Shown: positions 50,747-59,644 of the stretch, in pieces
Layout: each line of letters opens with the position of its first letter
Position numbering within the stretch: the stretch's first letter is position 1
Assembly: GCF_002879645.1 (NCBI RefSeq)
Contig: NZ_PNRE01000003.1
Location: 1-64,000, forward strand
Origin: Halomonas heilongjiangensis
Lineage (GTDB): Bacteria; Pseudomonadota; Gammaproteobacteria; Pseudomonadales; Halomonadaceae
Reading direction: 5' to 3'
Length of the DNA stretch: 64,000 nt
Program-made: the position numbers and the translations under genes
The notes under the pieces: generated by a model
What the model was told of the DNA's origin: nothing
What the model saw: only the letters and a program-made list of their open reading frames with translations
The model's database searches: none

Positions 50747-52276
50747 ATGACGGGGACTTCTTCGCGGCGTGTCGCCATCCTGGGGCTGATGCTCGAAAGC
50801 AACCGTTTCGCGCCGGTGACCACCGAGGAAGACTATCTCAACCGGGTCTATCTGGCGGGCACTGAAATCCTGGAAGACCTGAACCTCCCCGATCCCAAGC
50901 TGCCCACTGAGATTCGCGGCTTCATCGGTGCCATGAATGCACACTGCGACTGGACGGCGGTTCCCATCCTGGTCGGCCTGGTCGAGGCCGGCGGGCCGCT
51001 GGAGCATGCCTTCTACCAGGCCACCCGCGACGAGATGAAGCGCCGTCTGGAAGCCGCCATGCCGCTGGATGCCGTCTATATCGCCAACCACGGTGCCATG
51101 GTCACCACCGAAGAGGACGATCCCGATGGCGAGCTCTTCGCGATGGTGCGCTCCATCGTCGGGCCCGAGGTGCCCATCGTGGCGACGCTGGATCTGCACG
51201 GCAATGTCTCCGAGCGCATGGTCGAGTCGGCCGATGCCATTGTCGCCTATCGCACCAACCCGCATGTCGACATGCGAGCCCGCGGTATGGAGGCCGCCGG
51301 CATCCTGCTGGAGATGTTCACCGGCATGCGGCCGGAGATGGCGTTCATCCGGCTGCCGTTGATTCCGCCAACCGTCACCTTGCTGACCGAGTCGGGCCCC
51401 TATGCCGACATCATCGAGTACGGCCAGGGCCTGATCACGGACGAGATCGCCAATGTCTCCATTCTCGGTGGGTTTGCCTTCGGCGATACCCCCAAGAACG
51501 GCATGGCCATTCTCGTGACCGCGAGACACGGTGGTGGTGTCGCGAGGGCGGTGGCACGCCTGATCGCGCAGAAGGCCTGGGATGATCATGAGCGCTATGT
51601 GCCGCATCTCGCCTCGCTGGAAGACGCCGTTGCCCGTGTCGTGGAGGCCGGGCGACACACCGACCTGCCTGCCCTCATCCTGGCCGACGTCGCGGACAAC
51701 CCGGGTGGTGGCGGCAGGGGCAACACGATGTGGATTCTTGAAGCCCTGCATGATGCCAACGTCACGGGCGTCATGGTCGGCGTGATCCACGATCCCGCAC
51801 TGGCTCACGAAGCCCATGCACGCGGCGAAGGAGCAACGTTCCAGGCCATCTTCAATCGCCACGAGCCCGACGAATTCTCACGCCGATTCGAGGCGACGGC
51901 CAGAGTGGCCTGCCTCAAGGATGGGGAGTGCGTCGGGAGGCGCGGCTTCTACGCCGGGCGACACATGAACCTGGGGCCGTCGGCGCTCCTGGTGCTGGGT
52001 GGTATCCAGGTGGTCGTGATATCGATCCGCACGCAATGCGCCGACCCCGTCTTTCTGGAGATGATGGGACTGGACATTGCCCGGGCGCGGGCGGTGGTGG
52101 TGAAGTCACGAGGCCACTTCCGAGCCGGCTTCGATGAATTCTTCTCCGCCGACCAGGTGATCGAGGTCGACACGCCGGGGCTGACTTCGCCGATCCTCTC
52201 ACGCTTCGACTTCAGGCACCTGCCTCGCCCCGCCTTTCCCATTGACTCTCGGGTCGATTGGACGCTGCCCGGCTGA
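50747..52276 (+). CDS. M81/MlrC-family metallohydrolase
   Basis: 509 residues. VAILGLMLESNRFAPVTTEE, AVYIANHGAMVTTEEDDPDG, ATLDLHGNVSERMVESADAI and YRTNPHVDMRARGMEAAGIL contain the metal ligands of microcystinase C (MlrC, peptidase M81); ADVADNPGGGGRGNTMWILE is the C-terminal MlrC domain motif. GGGGGG lies upstream. MlrC cleaves linear microcystin products, but environmental homologues occur in varied catabolic clusters and may be amidohydrolases. Here it sits between the LysR gene and a TRAP importer, suggesting hydrolysis of an imported amide or lactam. Confidence 0.88.
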   Translation: MTGTSSRRVAILGLMLESNRFAPVTTEEDYLNRVYLAGTEILEDLNLPDPKLPTEIRGFIGAMNAHCDWTAVPILVGLVEAGGPLEHAFYQATRDEMKRRLEAAMPLDAVYIANHGAMVTTEEDDPDGELFAMVRSIVGPEVPIVATLDLHGNVSERMVESADAIVAYRTNPHVDMRARGMEAAGILLEMFTGMRPEMAFIRLPLIPPTVTLLTESGPYADIIEYGQGLITDEIANVSILGGFAFGDTPKNGMAILVTARHGGGVARAVARLIAQKAWDDHERYVPHLASLEDAVARVVEAGRHTDLPALILADVADNPGGGGRGNTMWILEALHDANVTGVMVGVIHDPALAHEAHARGEGATFQAIFNRHEPDEFSRRFEATARVACLKDGECVGRRGFYAGRHMNLGPSALLVLGGIQVVVISIRTQCADPVFLEMMGLDIARARAVVVKSRGHFRAGFDEFFSADQVIEVDTPGLTSPILSRFDFRHLPRPAFPIDSRVDWTLPG

Positions 52277-52523
52277 GTCCGTCGCGGAAGTGTCTAAGCG
52301 TTTTCTTTATCAGGATTGCTGATTCTTTTGACCATGGTCAGGGAAACTGCTGTCTGCCTACAGGGAGCCTTGTCTGTTCCACTATCCTGACAAGAGGGAG
52401 TCTATACGCCACCGGCATCGGACTATCATGTCTTTGCATTCGCCACGAGTCAATATTGCCAATAGTCTGTATGTGTGTCTGAGAAGGAAACTTCTCTTCC
52501 TACAAAAAGTAGAGGGGAAACGC
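52277..52523. promoter_or_regulatory. Leader region of the TRAP operon
   Basis: 247 bp, noticeably less GC-rich than its surroundings. It contains palindrome ATCAG-GATTG-CTGAT (52309-52323). It should hold the TRAP promoter and possibly an operator for the LysR protein; no exact promoter elements are claimed. Confidence 0.4.
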
Positions 52524-53549
52524 ATGAACAAGTATCTCAAGTGGACCATGGCAGTCGCAGTCACTACAGCGGTGCTGGGCGCCACGAGTCCCGTAATGGC
52601 AAAGACCATCAAGTTTGGCATGAATGCTCCGCAGGGTGACAATCCCGAGTGGAACGCGCTGGTCGCCTTCAAGGATCATGTCGAGTACAAGACCGAAGGT
52701 GATATCACGGTGCAACTGTTCCCGAGCGCACAGCTCGGTGCCGAGCGGGCATGCGCCGAACAGGTGCAACAGGGTGCTGTCGAGGTCTGCCTGGTGGATA
52801 CCGGTGCCCTGGCAGGGTTCTACAATGATATCCAGGTGCTTTCGGTTCCATATTTGTTCAAGTCTTCCGCTCATGCCTGGGCCGTCTTCGATAGCCCGTT
52901 CTTCAAGAATCTGGCCGAGAACATGCGACAGGATACGGGTATCCGGATCATGTCATGGGGAGAGAACGGCTTCCGCGACTTTACCAACAATGTACGCCCG
53001 ATTCGTACGCCCGAGGATCTCAGGGGGCTGAAGATGCGTGTCATGGAAAGCCCTGTTTTCATTCGTTTTGTGGAGTCTTTCGGGGCGGCTGCCACGCCGA
53101 TGCCTGGCTCTGAAATCATCATGGCCGCCAAGCAGGGCGTCATTGACGGGCAGGAAAATCCCGCCCAGGTGAACTACGACTACAACTTGATGGACGTACA
53201 GAAATACATGTCCACCGACGAGCACATTCTCGGGATTCACGCCTATATCATCAACGATGACTTCTTCAGCGGCCTGAGTGACGATGAGAAGGCGATAGTG
53301 CTGGAAGCGGCGACACTGGCCGCACGCATAGAGAATACCCAGAAGCTTGCCGGGGCCAAGAGATATATCGACTTGATCAGGGACAAGGGAGTCGAAATCC
53401 ACATGACCACGATGGCCGAGAAAGCCGCTTTCGCGGAAGTCTCCCAGGAGCCGGTGCTGGAGTATCTGAGAGGGCAGGTCGGTGAGGATCTGGTGCAGGA
53501 GCTTCTGGACACTGCTGCCTCCTATGAGCCTGCCCTTTATGGCTCCTGA
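52524..53549 (+). CDS. dctP: TRAP transporter substrate-binding protein (DctP family)
   Basis: 341 residues. The start has AGAGGGGAAA upstream; signal peptide MNKYLKWTMAVAVTTAVLGA, cut after PVMA. Mature motifs: VQLFPSAQLGAERACAEQVQ, LSVPYLFKSSAHAWAVFDSP, DLRGLKMRVMESPVFIRFVE (the conserved Arg that pairs with a substrate carboxylate) and KQGVIDGQENPAQVNYDYNL. This points to an organic acid ligand. First gene of the PQM operon, separated from dctQ by a strong hairpin, as is common where the binding protein is made in excess. Confidence 0.93.
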   Translation: MNKYLKWTMAVAVTTAVLGATSPVMAKTIKFGMNAPQGDNPEWNALVAFKDHVEYKTEGDITVQLFPSAQLGAERACAEQVQQGAVEVCLVDTGALAGFYNDIQVLSVPYLFKSSAHAWAVFDSPFFKNLAENMRQDTGIRIMSWGENGFRDFTNNVRPIRTPEDLRGLKMRVMESPVFIRFVESFGAAATPMPGSEIIMAAKQGVIDGQENPAQVNYDYNLMDVQKYMSTDEHILGIHAYIINDDFFSGLSDDEKAIVLEAATLAARIENTQKLAGAKRYIDLIRDKGVEIHMTTMAEKAAFAEVSQEPVLEYLRGQVGEDLVQELLDTAASYEPALYGS

Positions 53550-53578
53550 GACGACGGTGGGTCCGTGATCCCATAAGT

Positions 53579-53618
53579 TGAAAGAGTGGGAAGAAGTCAG
53601 TCTCTTTCCGCTCTTTCA
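53579..53618 (+). promoter_or_regulatory. Long stem-loop between dctP and dctQ
   Basis: 14-bp stem with two G-U pairs (53579-53592 with 53605-53618), extended by two inner pairs, loop of 8. No T tract follows, so it more likely stabilises the dctP message or attenuates read-through than terminates it fully. Confidence 0.75.
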
Positions 53619-53643
53619 CGTTGCAGCAGGTGTTAAGACGATA

Positions 53644-54216
53644 ATGATTGATAAGCCTGTTTTGCCCGCCGTCCCGAGTGCTTGCCGAGTCCAGCTGGAG
53701 AAATCCACTTTGAAGCACAGGGTATTCAAGTTTGCCATGGGGGTTACCCAAGCCACGGAGGCCATCTCTGCCATCCTGCTGGTCGCCATCATCCTGATGA
53801 ATGTGGCTCAGGTGTTCTTCCGCTACGTGCTGGTCGATCCACTCTCATGGAGCGAAGAAACCATGCGCTACTCGACTACCTGGATGGTCATGCTGGCCGG
53901 TAGTGCCGCCCTGTTCCGGGGAGAGCACATGGTGATCAGCCTGTTCACCAGCGTACGCTCGCCCATCTTTCGCCGACTGATTCATCTTTCCGTGCTGACC
54001 TGCATCGCCGGCTTTTGCCTGCTGTTGATGTGGGAGGGTTTCCCGGCGGCCATCAACAACATGCGGCAGATGTCGCCTGCGACCCGGATCCCGATGGCCA
54101 TTCCCTACATGGCCATTCCCGTAGGGGCTTCGCTGATGCTGCTCAAGGTCCTGTGCCTGATGGTCCTGCCCGAGGATGTCCTGCGCCGGGAAGAAGCCGA
54201 GGAGAACCAGCCATGA
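53644..54216 (+). CDS. dctQ: TRAP transporter small permease (DctQ)
   Basis: 190 residues from the ATG at 53644; the Shine-Dalgarno is weak (AAGACG). Four helices: AISAILLVAIILMNVAQVFF, TTWMVMLAGSAALFRGEHMV, LIHLSVLTCIAGFCLLLMWE and IPMAIPYMAIPVGASLMLLK. RYVLVDPLSWSEETMRYSTT is the conserved DctQ motif. It overlaps dctM by ATGA (54213-54216). Confidence 0.9.
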   Translation: MIDKPVLPAVPSACRVQLEKSTLKHRVFKFAMGVTQATEAISAILLVAIILMNVAQVFFRYVLVDPLSWSEETMRYSTTWMVMLAGSAALFRGEHMVISLFTSVRSPIFRRLIHLSVLTCIAGFCLLLMWEGFPAAINNMRQMSPATRIPMAIPYMAIPVGASLMLLKVLCLMVLPEDVLRREEAEENQP

Positions 54217-55484
54217 TCGCGATGTCCCTGGCCTTCGTTGCCATGTTGATCATCGGTGTCCCGATCGTGTTTGCGCTGGGCATCGCGGGAGCCGTCGGCC
54301 TGTGGGCCCTGGACCTGAACCTGATCACGGTGCCTACGCGGCTGTTCACCGGCATGGACAACTTTGTCCTGCTGGCCGCTCCGTTCTATATCTTCGCCGG
54401 GGAGATCATGAACCGGGGGGGCATCACGACCCGACTGATCCGGTTGGCGGGGCTGGTCACGCGTGGTGTGCCCGGTGGAACGGCCTATACCAACGTTTCA
54501 TCGTCGGTGCTGTTTGCCGGCATATCCGGAGCCGCCGTCGCCGATACGGCCGCACTCGGGCAGATATTCATCAAGGGCATGCCCGAAGAGGGGTATGACA
54601 AGAACTATGCGGCGGCGGTGACGATCGCCTCGTCCATCATCGGCCCCATAGTGCCCCCGTCCGTGATCATGATCATCTATGCCGCCGTGACCCGTCAGTC
54701 GGTGATCGACCTGTTCGTTGCCGGGATCGTGCCCGGTCTGATGCTGGCCGGGGTCATGTGGCTGGTCATCTGGTGGCAGGCACGCGGTGGGCGACTGCCT
54801 CGGTCCAGCTTCAAGGTGGAGAGGCACGAGGTCGCCACCCTGGTCCGGGACGGGCTGCTGGTGATGGGGCTGCCGATCCTGATCGTCGGGGGTACGCTGT
54901 CGGGCATCTTCACCGCCACCGAGGCGGGTGGGGTGGCCGTCGTCTATGCATTGATCATCTCCTGGTTCGTCTTCAGGACCATGGACCTCGCCAGTCTCTG
55001 GGATGCGCTGAAGCGCAGTGCCAGGGTCACGGCGACCATCTACCTGATCATCGCAGCCGCGACAGTCGTGTCGTATGTCCTGACCATTGGCGGGATCGGC
55101 GGCTGGGTGCAGGGGTTCGCGATGCAGTTTGCCGACAACCCCACGCTGTTTCTCATGGTGCTTGTCGGGGTGCTGCTCCTCGTGGGGACCTTCCTCGAGC
55201 CGGGAGCCGCGATCGTGTTGATCGTGCCCATGCTGATGCCGGTGACGGCCTCGATGGACATCGATCCGTTGCAGTTCGCCATGGTCGTGATCCTGCCCCT
55301 CACCCTGGGGTTGATCACGCCCCCCGTGGGAGTCTGCCTGTTTGTCGCCTGCCGAATCGCCGAGAGTCCGGTTTTTCCCATCTTCCGCGCGGTGCTCCCG
55401 TTCCTGGTGGCGGAGATCGGGGTCGTCATCATGCTGGTGTTCGTCCCCGCTCTCTCTTCCTTCCTGCCGACGCTGCTGCGCTGA
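54213..55484 (+). CDS. dctM: TRAP transporter large permease (DctM)
   Basis: 423 residues, about 12 helices. Signatures: LLAAPFYIFAGEIMNRGGIT, LFAGISGAAVADTAALGQIF, SIIGPIVPPSVIMIIYAAVT, GTLSGIFTATEAGGVAVVYA and LTLGLITPPVGVCLFVACRI. It forms the sodium-coupled channel with DctQ. GAGGAG precedes the start, which overlaps dctQ. The OCD-like gene follows after 24 bp and is in the same transcript. Confidence 0.95.
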   Translation: MIAMSLAFVAMLIIGVPIVFALGIAGAVGLWALDLNLITVPTRLFTGMDNFVLLAAPFYIFAGEIMNRGGITTRLIRLAGLVTRGVPGGTAYTNVSSSVLFAGISGAAVADTAALGQIFIKGMPEEGYDKNYAAAVTIASSIIGPIVPPSVIMIIYAAVTRQSVIDLFVAGIVPGLMLAGVMWLVIWWQARGGRLPRSSFKVERHEVATLVRDGLLVMGLPILIVGGTLSGIFTATEAGGVAVVYALIISWFVFRTMDLASLWDALKRSARVTATIYLIIAAATVVSYVLTIGGIGGWVQGFAMQFADNPTLFLMVLVGVLLLVGTFLEPGAAIVLIVPMLMPVTASMDIDPLQFAMVVILPLTLGLITPPVGVCLFVACRIAESPVFPIFRAVLPFLVAEIGVVIMLVFVPALSSFLPTLLR

Positions 55485-55508
55485 GGCACACCCACAAGGG
55501 GGGCTCGA

Positions 55509-56480
55509 ATGCTGGTGATTTCAGAAGCACATGCCCGCGAGCTGGTGAGCGTCGAAGATGCCATCCTCGAGGTGGAGCGCACCTTCGTTTCCATGGCGAG
55601 GGGGACGGCGCGGAACTTTCCCGTGGTGCGTGAGATGGTCGGCTATCAGGATGCGGTCTACGGGGTAAAATCCGGGGGCGATGTGGTGGCCCCGCTGCTG
55701 GGCCTCAAGGCCGGTGGGTACTGGCCGAACAATGCCGGAAAAGGCCTGGGCAACCACCAGTCCTCGACGCTGCTGTTCGACCCGGAAACGGGGAGGGCGA
55801 CGGCGCTCGTCAGTGCGAACTACCTGACCGGCATCAGGACCGGTGCGGCGAGTGCGATCGCCACCCGATACCTCTCGCACCAGGATGCGAGCGTCGTCGG
55901 GCTGATCGGTACGGGGGTGCAGGCCGAGTATCAGCTCAAGGCCTCGATGGCGGTGCGGGATCTGGAGCGCGTCCATGCCTGGAGCCCTTCCGCGGAGAGC
56001 CTGGAGGCATTCGGGAAGCTGGTGGTCGGTCTGGGGCTGGACTACGTTGCAGAACCAGACCCCGAGGCCGTTGCCCGTCACTCGGACATCCTGATTACGG
56101 TGACGCCATCACGCAAGGCGCTGGTGGAAAGGGGCTGGGTGAAGCCGGGTACCCATATCAATGCGATGGGGTGTGATACCCGGGGCAAGCAGGAATTGGC
56201 CCCGGAACTGGTCGCTGCCAGCGCCCTGTTCGTGGACGAGGCCGAACAAGCCGTCTCCATCGGCGAGTTCCAGCATGCCTATGCCCGCGGCTTGATCACC
56301 ACAGAGAACCTGCGCGGCAGCATCGGTCAGGTCATCGAAGGGCAGTGCGACGGCCGACGTGATGCCGATGAGGTCACGATCTTCGACGGCACCGGTGTGG
56401 CGTTGCAGGACCTGGTGGTGGCGAGGCTCGCCGTACGCCTGGCGACGGAGCGGGGCCTCGGCATGTCGGTCGACTACTGA
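55509..56480 (+). CDS. Ornithine cyclodeaminase / mu-crystallin family enzyme
   Basis: 323 residues. SGGDVVAPLLGLKAGGYWPN, DPETGRATALVSANYLTGIR (substrate binding), TGAASAIATRYLSHQDASVV and the Rossmann GLIGTGVQAEYQLKASMAVR, VDEAEQAVSIGEFQHAYARG. The family reduces or forms imines: ornithine cyclodeaminase, ketimine reductase, alanine dehydrogenase, and iminosuccinate reductase BhcD of the beta-hydroxyaspartate cycle. A D-threonine-aldolase-like gene nearby recalls that cycle, but the other Bhc enzymes are absent here. It is last in the TRAP operon; a terminator follows. Confidence 0.9.
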   Translation: MLVISEAHARELVSVEDAILEVERTFVSMARGTARNFPVVREMVGYQDAVYGVKSGGDVVAPLLGLKAGGYWPNNAGKGLGNHQSSTLLFDPETGRATALVSANYLTGIRTGAASAIATRYLSHQDASVVGLIGTGVQAEYQLKASMAVRDLERVHAWSPSAESLEAFGKLVVGLGLDYVAEPDPEAVARHSDILITVTPSRKALVERGWVKPGTHINAMGCDTRGKQELAPELVAASALFVDEAEQAVSIGEFQHAYARGLITTENLRGSIGQVIEGQCDGRRDADEVTIFDGTGVALQDLVVARLAVRLATERGLGMSVDY

Positions 56481-56491
56481 GTCCGCGACAT

Positions 56492-56515
56492 CGAGGGGCG
56501 CAGCAGCGCCCCTCG
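56492..56515. terminator. Bidirectional terminator hairpin
   Basis: Perfect 10-bp stem CGAGGGGCGC / GCGCCCCTCG, loop AGCA, between the convergent OCD-like gene (ends 56480) and PLP enzyme (ends 56517). Confidence 0.7.
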
Positions 56516-56516
56516 G

Positions 56517-57668
56517 TCACCAGCCATTGATCCTCGGCCAGATGGCAATGATTTCGCAGCCATCCCCCTGCTCGCTGTCGACCAGGTGATACTGGTCGTA
56601 CATGGCGGCCGTCATGCAGACATGGTTGGGATAGATGCGCAGCCGTGTCCCTACGGGAAGCTGTTCGCATGACAGCTCACCAAACAGCGGAATCTGGCCG
56701 TGCTCCTGGTAGACCCTTGCGACCTTCATCGGTGCCTTGAATGGTTGTCCGTCTGCCTTTGTTACCAGTCCAAAGCCGATGTCATTGGGCATGTTTTCGG
56801 TACTGCGGTCCTTCGACAGTGCCAGTGCTCCTGCATTGACCAGCAGTCGGTTCATGGCGGCATGGTGACTGCTGACTTCCGCGATCACCGAAATGGCGAG
56901 ATCATCAACACTGCAGGAGTTGATCTGTGCCTGGAACATATCACCGAACATGTAGACACCCGGGCGTACTTCCGTTACGCCATCCAGTGAGCGCGCGTAC
57001 AGAGCCGTTGGCGTGGATCCGATACTGACCGTGGCGCATGCAACGCCATGGCGACGAATGCGTTCAGCCGCCGAGACGGCGGTATCACGTTCCGCTTCGG
57101 CCACTTCCTCGATCTCGGCAATGGTCCGGCACTGATAGGAGTGACCGGCGTGGGTCATGACACCGGAAAAGGTTGCATGCGAGGCCTCATCGAGGATGCG
57201 GGCTATCTCGATGAGCTCCTCGCTGTCGGGAAAGACGCCCGAACGACCCTCACCACAGTCCAGTTCGACTTGCACCCGGAATGTCTCGTCGAGCTCTCGA
57301 CCCATTGAGCAGATCGCTCGGGTGACCTCGACGCTGTCGGTGATCAGGGTGATGCGTGAACCAAGTCGCTGAATATCTGCGACTCGCGTCAGCTGGTCCG
57401 GAATGATGCAGGCCGCGTACTGGATATCCTTGATGCCTTGACTGGCGAAATATTCGGCTTCCTTCAGAGTTGACACGGCGATACCACCCGACTGGCCTTC
57501 AATGGCCAGCCGGGCCACATCGATGGATTTAGCCGTCTTCAGGTGCGGGCGAAGCAGTACACCTTTTCTCCTGGCCGTATCGGCCATTCGCCTGAGGTTT
57601 CGCACGAGTTTCGCACGATCGAGAATCAGGCTGGGCGTGGGAAGATCGAAGATGGTAGTGGGAGGCAT
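56517..57668 (-). CDS. DSD1/D-threonine aldolase-family PLP enzyme
   Basis: 383 residues. The N-terminal alanine-racemase-like barrel has LLRPHLKTAKSIDVARLAIE with the PLP-binding Lys, GVMTHAGHSYQCRTIAEIEE and TVSIGSTPTALYARSLDGVT. The C-terminal domain has RIYPNHVCMTAAMYDQYHLV, whose His and Cys match the metal ligands of eukaryotic-type D-serine dehydratase. Members include D-threonine aldolase, D-serine dehydratase and 3-hydroxy-D-aspartate aldolase (BhcC). It converges on the OCD-like gene across one hairpin. Context suggests action on a D- or beta-hydroxy amino acid. Confidence 0.9.
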   Translation of the reverse strand: MPPTTIFDLPTPSLILDRAKLVRNLRRMADTARRKGVLLRPHLKTAKSIDVARLAIEGQSGGIAVSTLKEAEYFASQGIKDIQYAACIIPDQLTRVADIQRLGSRITLITDSVEVTRAICSMGRELDETFRVQVELDCGEGRSGVFPDSEELIEIARILDEASHATFSGVMTHAGHSYQCRTIAEIEEVAEAERDTAVSAAERIRRHGVACATVSIGSTPTALYARSLDGVTEVRPGVYMFGDMFQAQINSCSVDDLAISVIAEVSSHHAAMNRLLVNAGALALSKDRSTENMPNDIGFGLVTKADGQPFKAPMKVARVYQEHGQIPLFGELSCEQLPVGTRLRIYPNHVCMTAAMYDQYHLVDSEQGDGCEIIAIWPRINGW

Positions 57669-58051
57669 AAGGGATGGCAGACCTCTCTGGTCGCATTCAT
57701 GAAAGCATCGGAAATCCTCGTTGATAAGCTACGCAGGCCGTGGCCGGTAAGCCAATGCCGGTTTCTCCTAGTGCGATGCCCAGAGCGAAAGATATGCAAG
57801 GATGGCCGGGGTCGACGCTGCGTGCGTCTATTGGCCCAGGTCGACCGCGAAGGTCCGGCATGGCGATGAGACCCGAGCGCGACGTCCACAACGGGTGTCC
57901 CCGTTTCGGCATCAGGGGAGGATTTTCGTCACATCGATGCAAAATCCTAATATAATATCGGGGTCGCGTGACGCTTGGGCCGTTGCATCGGGCCGGTGGC
58001 ACGGGCACTCATCCAACCTCACGATGCTTGCCATCGAACAAGGACGCTTCC
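57669..58051. other. Intergenic region with promoter, no gene seen
   Basis: 383 bp. The right half holds the strong promoter at 57928-57956. I found no convincing coding frame or family motif on either strand. Confidence 0.5.
57928..57956 (+). promoter_or_regulatory. Sigma-70 promoter of the PPC-repeat gene
   Basis: -10 TATAAT (57951-57956) is a perfect consensus; GTCACA (57928-57933) is the best -35 with a 17-bp spacer (4 of 6 to TTGACA). The AT-rich box stands out in this GC-rich region. It lies 95 bp before the gene at 58052. Confidence 0.65.
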
Positions 58052-59416
58052 ATGGCCACTCCCGTCTCTCCCCTGATTCTGACCGCCCTGGGCGGTCTCG
58101 CCGTCGGCGCTGTCGCCGGCTGGCAACTGAACTCCCCGTCGCCGAGCGATGATGAGTCCCCCGCCGTCGAGGCGTCGCTGCAGCTGGGGGAACGCCAGCG
58201 CGGCGAGATCACCTCCCAGAGTGAACTCAACGGCAAGGATGGCAGTCGCTTTACGCGCTACGTGCTGCCGCTCGAGGAAGACACCCTGGTCGAGGTCGCG
58301 CTGGGCGGCGCGCTGCAGGGCGTGCTGGCGCTCTACGATGACGAGGAGCAACTGATCGCCGCGGCCACCACGCTGCGCCACCGCATCGACGAAAGCCGCG
58401 ACTACACCCTGGTGGTCAGCGGCAACGACGCCCATAGCTATGGGCCCTTCGACATCACCAGCCGGCGCATCGAGCTCGACGACGTCAGCAGCCTGGAGGT
58501 GCCGTCGCGCCACGACGGCTGGCTGCAGGATGCCCCCGACACCTACACCCTGACCATCGAGGAGACCGGCCTCTATCAGATCGAGATGCGCTCCAGTGAC
58601 CTGGATGCCTACCTGGAGCTGGAGGGGCCGAACGGCTACCGGCGCGAAGACGACGACGGTGCCGGCGACCTGGATGCGCGCCTCGCCGACTTCCTCGAGC
58701 CCGGGGAGTACCGGCTGACGGCGCGCACCAGCTATGGCGAAGGCAGCGGTCTGTACACCCTCGCGGTGGAGCCCCGTGAGCTGCCCAATGCCGATACCCT
58801 GCGCAATGGCGGCGAACTGAGTCCCGATGAGTCGTTGCATGGCTGGTTCAGTGGCCAGGGACTGGAGTACGAGCTGGTCCTGGAGAGCGCCGCCACCGTC
58901 ACCCTCGACATGCGGTCGTCCGATTTCGATGCCTTCCTCGAGCTGCACGGCGATGGCGTATCGGTCAGCGATGATGATGGCGGTGGTGGTACCGACGCCC
59001 GTCTCTACCAGCACCTGGCCCCGGGCCGCTATACCATCACCGCCCGCAGCTACAGTCAGGGCGGCAGCGGCCTGTTCGAGCTCGAGGCCAGCGTGCGTGA
59101 CGCCGACGCGCAGCCCAACGGTGGCGAACTGGAGCTCGACGAACCGATCAGCGCCTGGCTGGCGCCCGGGGTCCGCGACACCTACACCTTCCGCGTGGCG
59201 CAGGCGGGGCGCTACCGCATCGACATGATGTCCAGTGAGATGGATGCCTATCTCGAGCTGGAGGGGGCGGGGACCTCGCTCACCGATGACGACGGGGGCG
59301 AGGGCCTGGATGCTCGCATCCAGGCGTATCTCGAGCCCGGTGACTACCGGGCGATCGCCCGCACCTACGGCAACAGCGAAGGCGGCAACTACCGGCTGCG
59401 CGTCAGCGCCGAGTAA
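58052..59416 (+). CDS. Secreted or membrane-anchored protein of tandem PPC domains
   Basis: 454 residues. A single N-terminal helix (PLILTALGGLAVGAVAGWQL) acts as anchor or uncleaved signal, followed by four bacterial pre-peptidase C-terminal (PPC) type domains. Three of them repeat the same pattern: EMRSSDLDAYLELEGPNGY, DMRSSDFDAFLELHGDGV and DMMSSEMDAYLELEGAGT, each followed by an Asp-rich DDDG-GxxDAR and a LEPG-Y-L/I-A-RTY segment. PPC domains normally tail secreted proteases; here no protease domain is present. The very acidic composition suits a salt-adapted extracellular protein. AAGGA lies upstream. Confidence 0.87.
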   Translation: MATPVSPLILTALGGLAVGAVAGWQLNSPSPSDDESPAVEASLQLGERQRGEITSQSELNGKDGSRFTRYVLPLEEDTLVEVALGGALQGVLALYDDEEQLIAAATTLRHRIDESRDYTLVVSGNDAHSYGPFDITSRRIELDDVSSLEVPSRHDGWLQDAPDTYTLTIEETGLYQIEMRSSDLDAYLELEGPNGYRREDDDGAGDLDARLADFLEPGEYRLTARTSYGEGSGLYTLAVEPRELPNADTLRNGGELSPDESLHGWFSGQGLEYELVLESAATVTLDMRSSDFDAFLELHGDGVSVSDDDGGGGTDARLYQHLAPGRYTITARSYSQGGSGLFELEASVRDADAQPNGGELELDEPISAWLAPGVRDTYTFRVAQAGRYRIDMMSSEMDAYLELEGAGTSLTDDDGGEGLDARIQAYLEPGDYRAIARTYGNSEGGNYRLRVSAE

Positions 59417-59644
59417 GCCGCTCTGCCGACCAGCAGGGGCGATTATCCCGGTCGCTCGAGAGCCATGAATCATCGAGTTAAGTTGCATTCTCGATTCAGC
59501 TTTTGACCCCGGTGAGGCGGTCGTGCTATTGACGAATGTCGCAATGATTCCGCATGCACTTCGATCGATTTCACATGAATAACGCTAATAAAGAGCGACT
59601 GGATTGATCGCGCGGGATTCGCCACCGTGGAGTAAGAGTGCCCC

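Noticed and set aside
55509-57668. Complete beta-hydroxyaspartate cycle
   Set aside because: Only BhcC-like and BhcD-like family members are present, on opposite strands; aminotransferase BhcA and dehydratase BhcB are not in the window.
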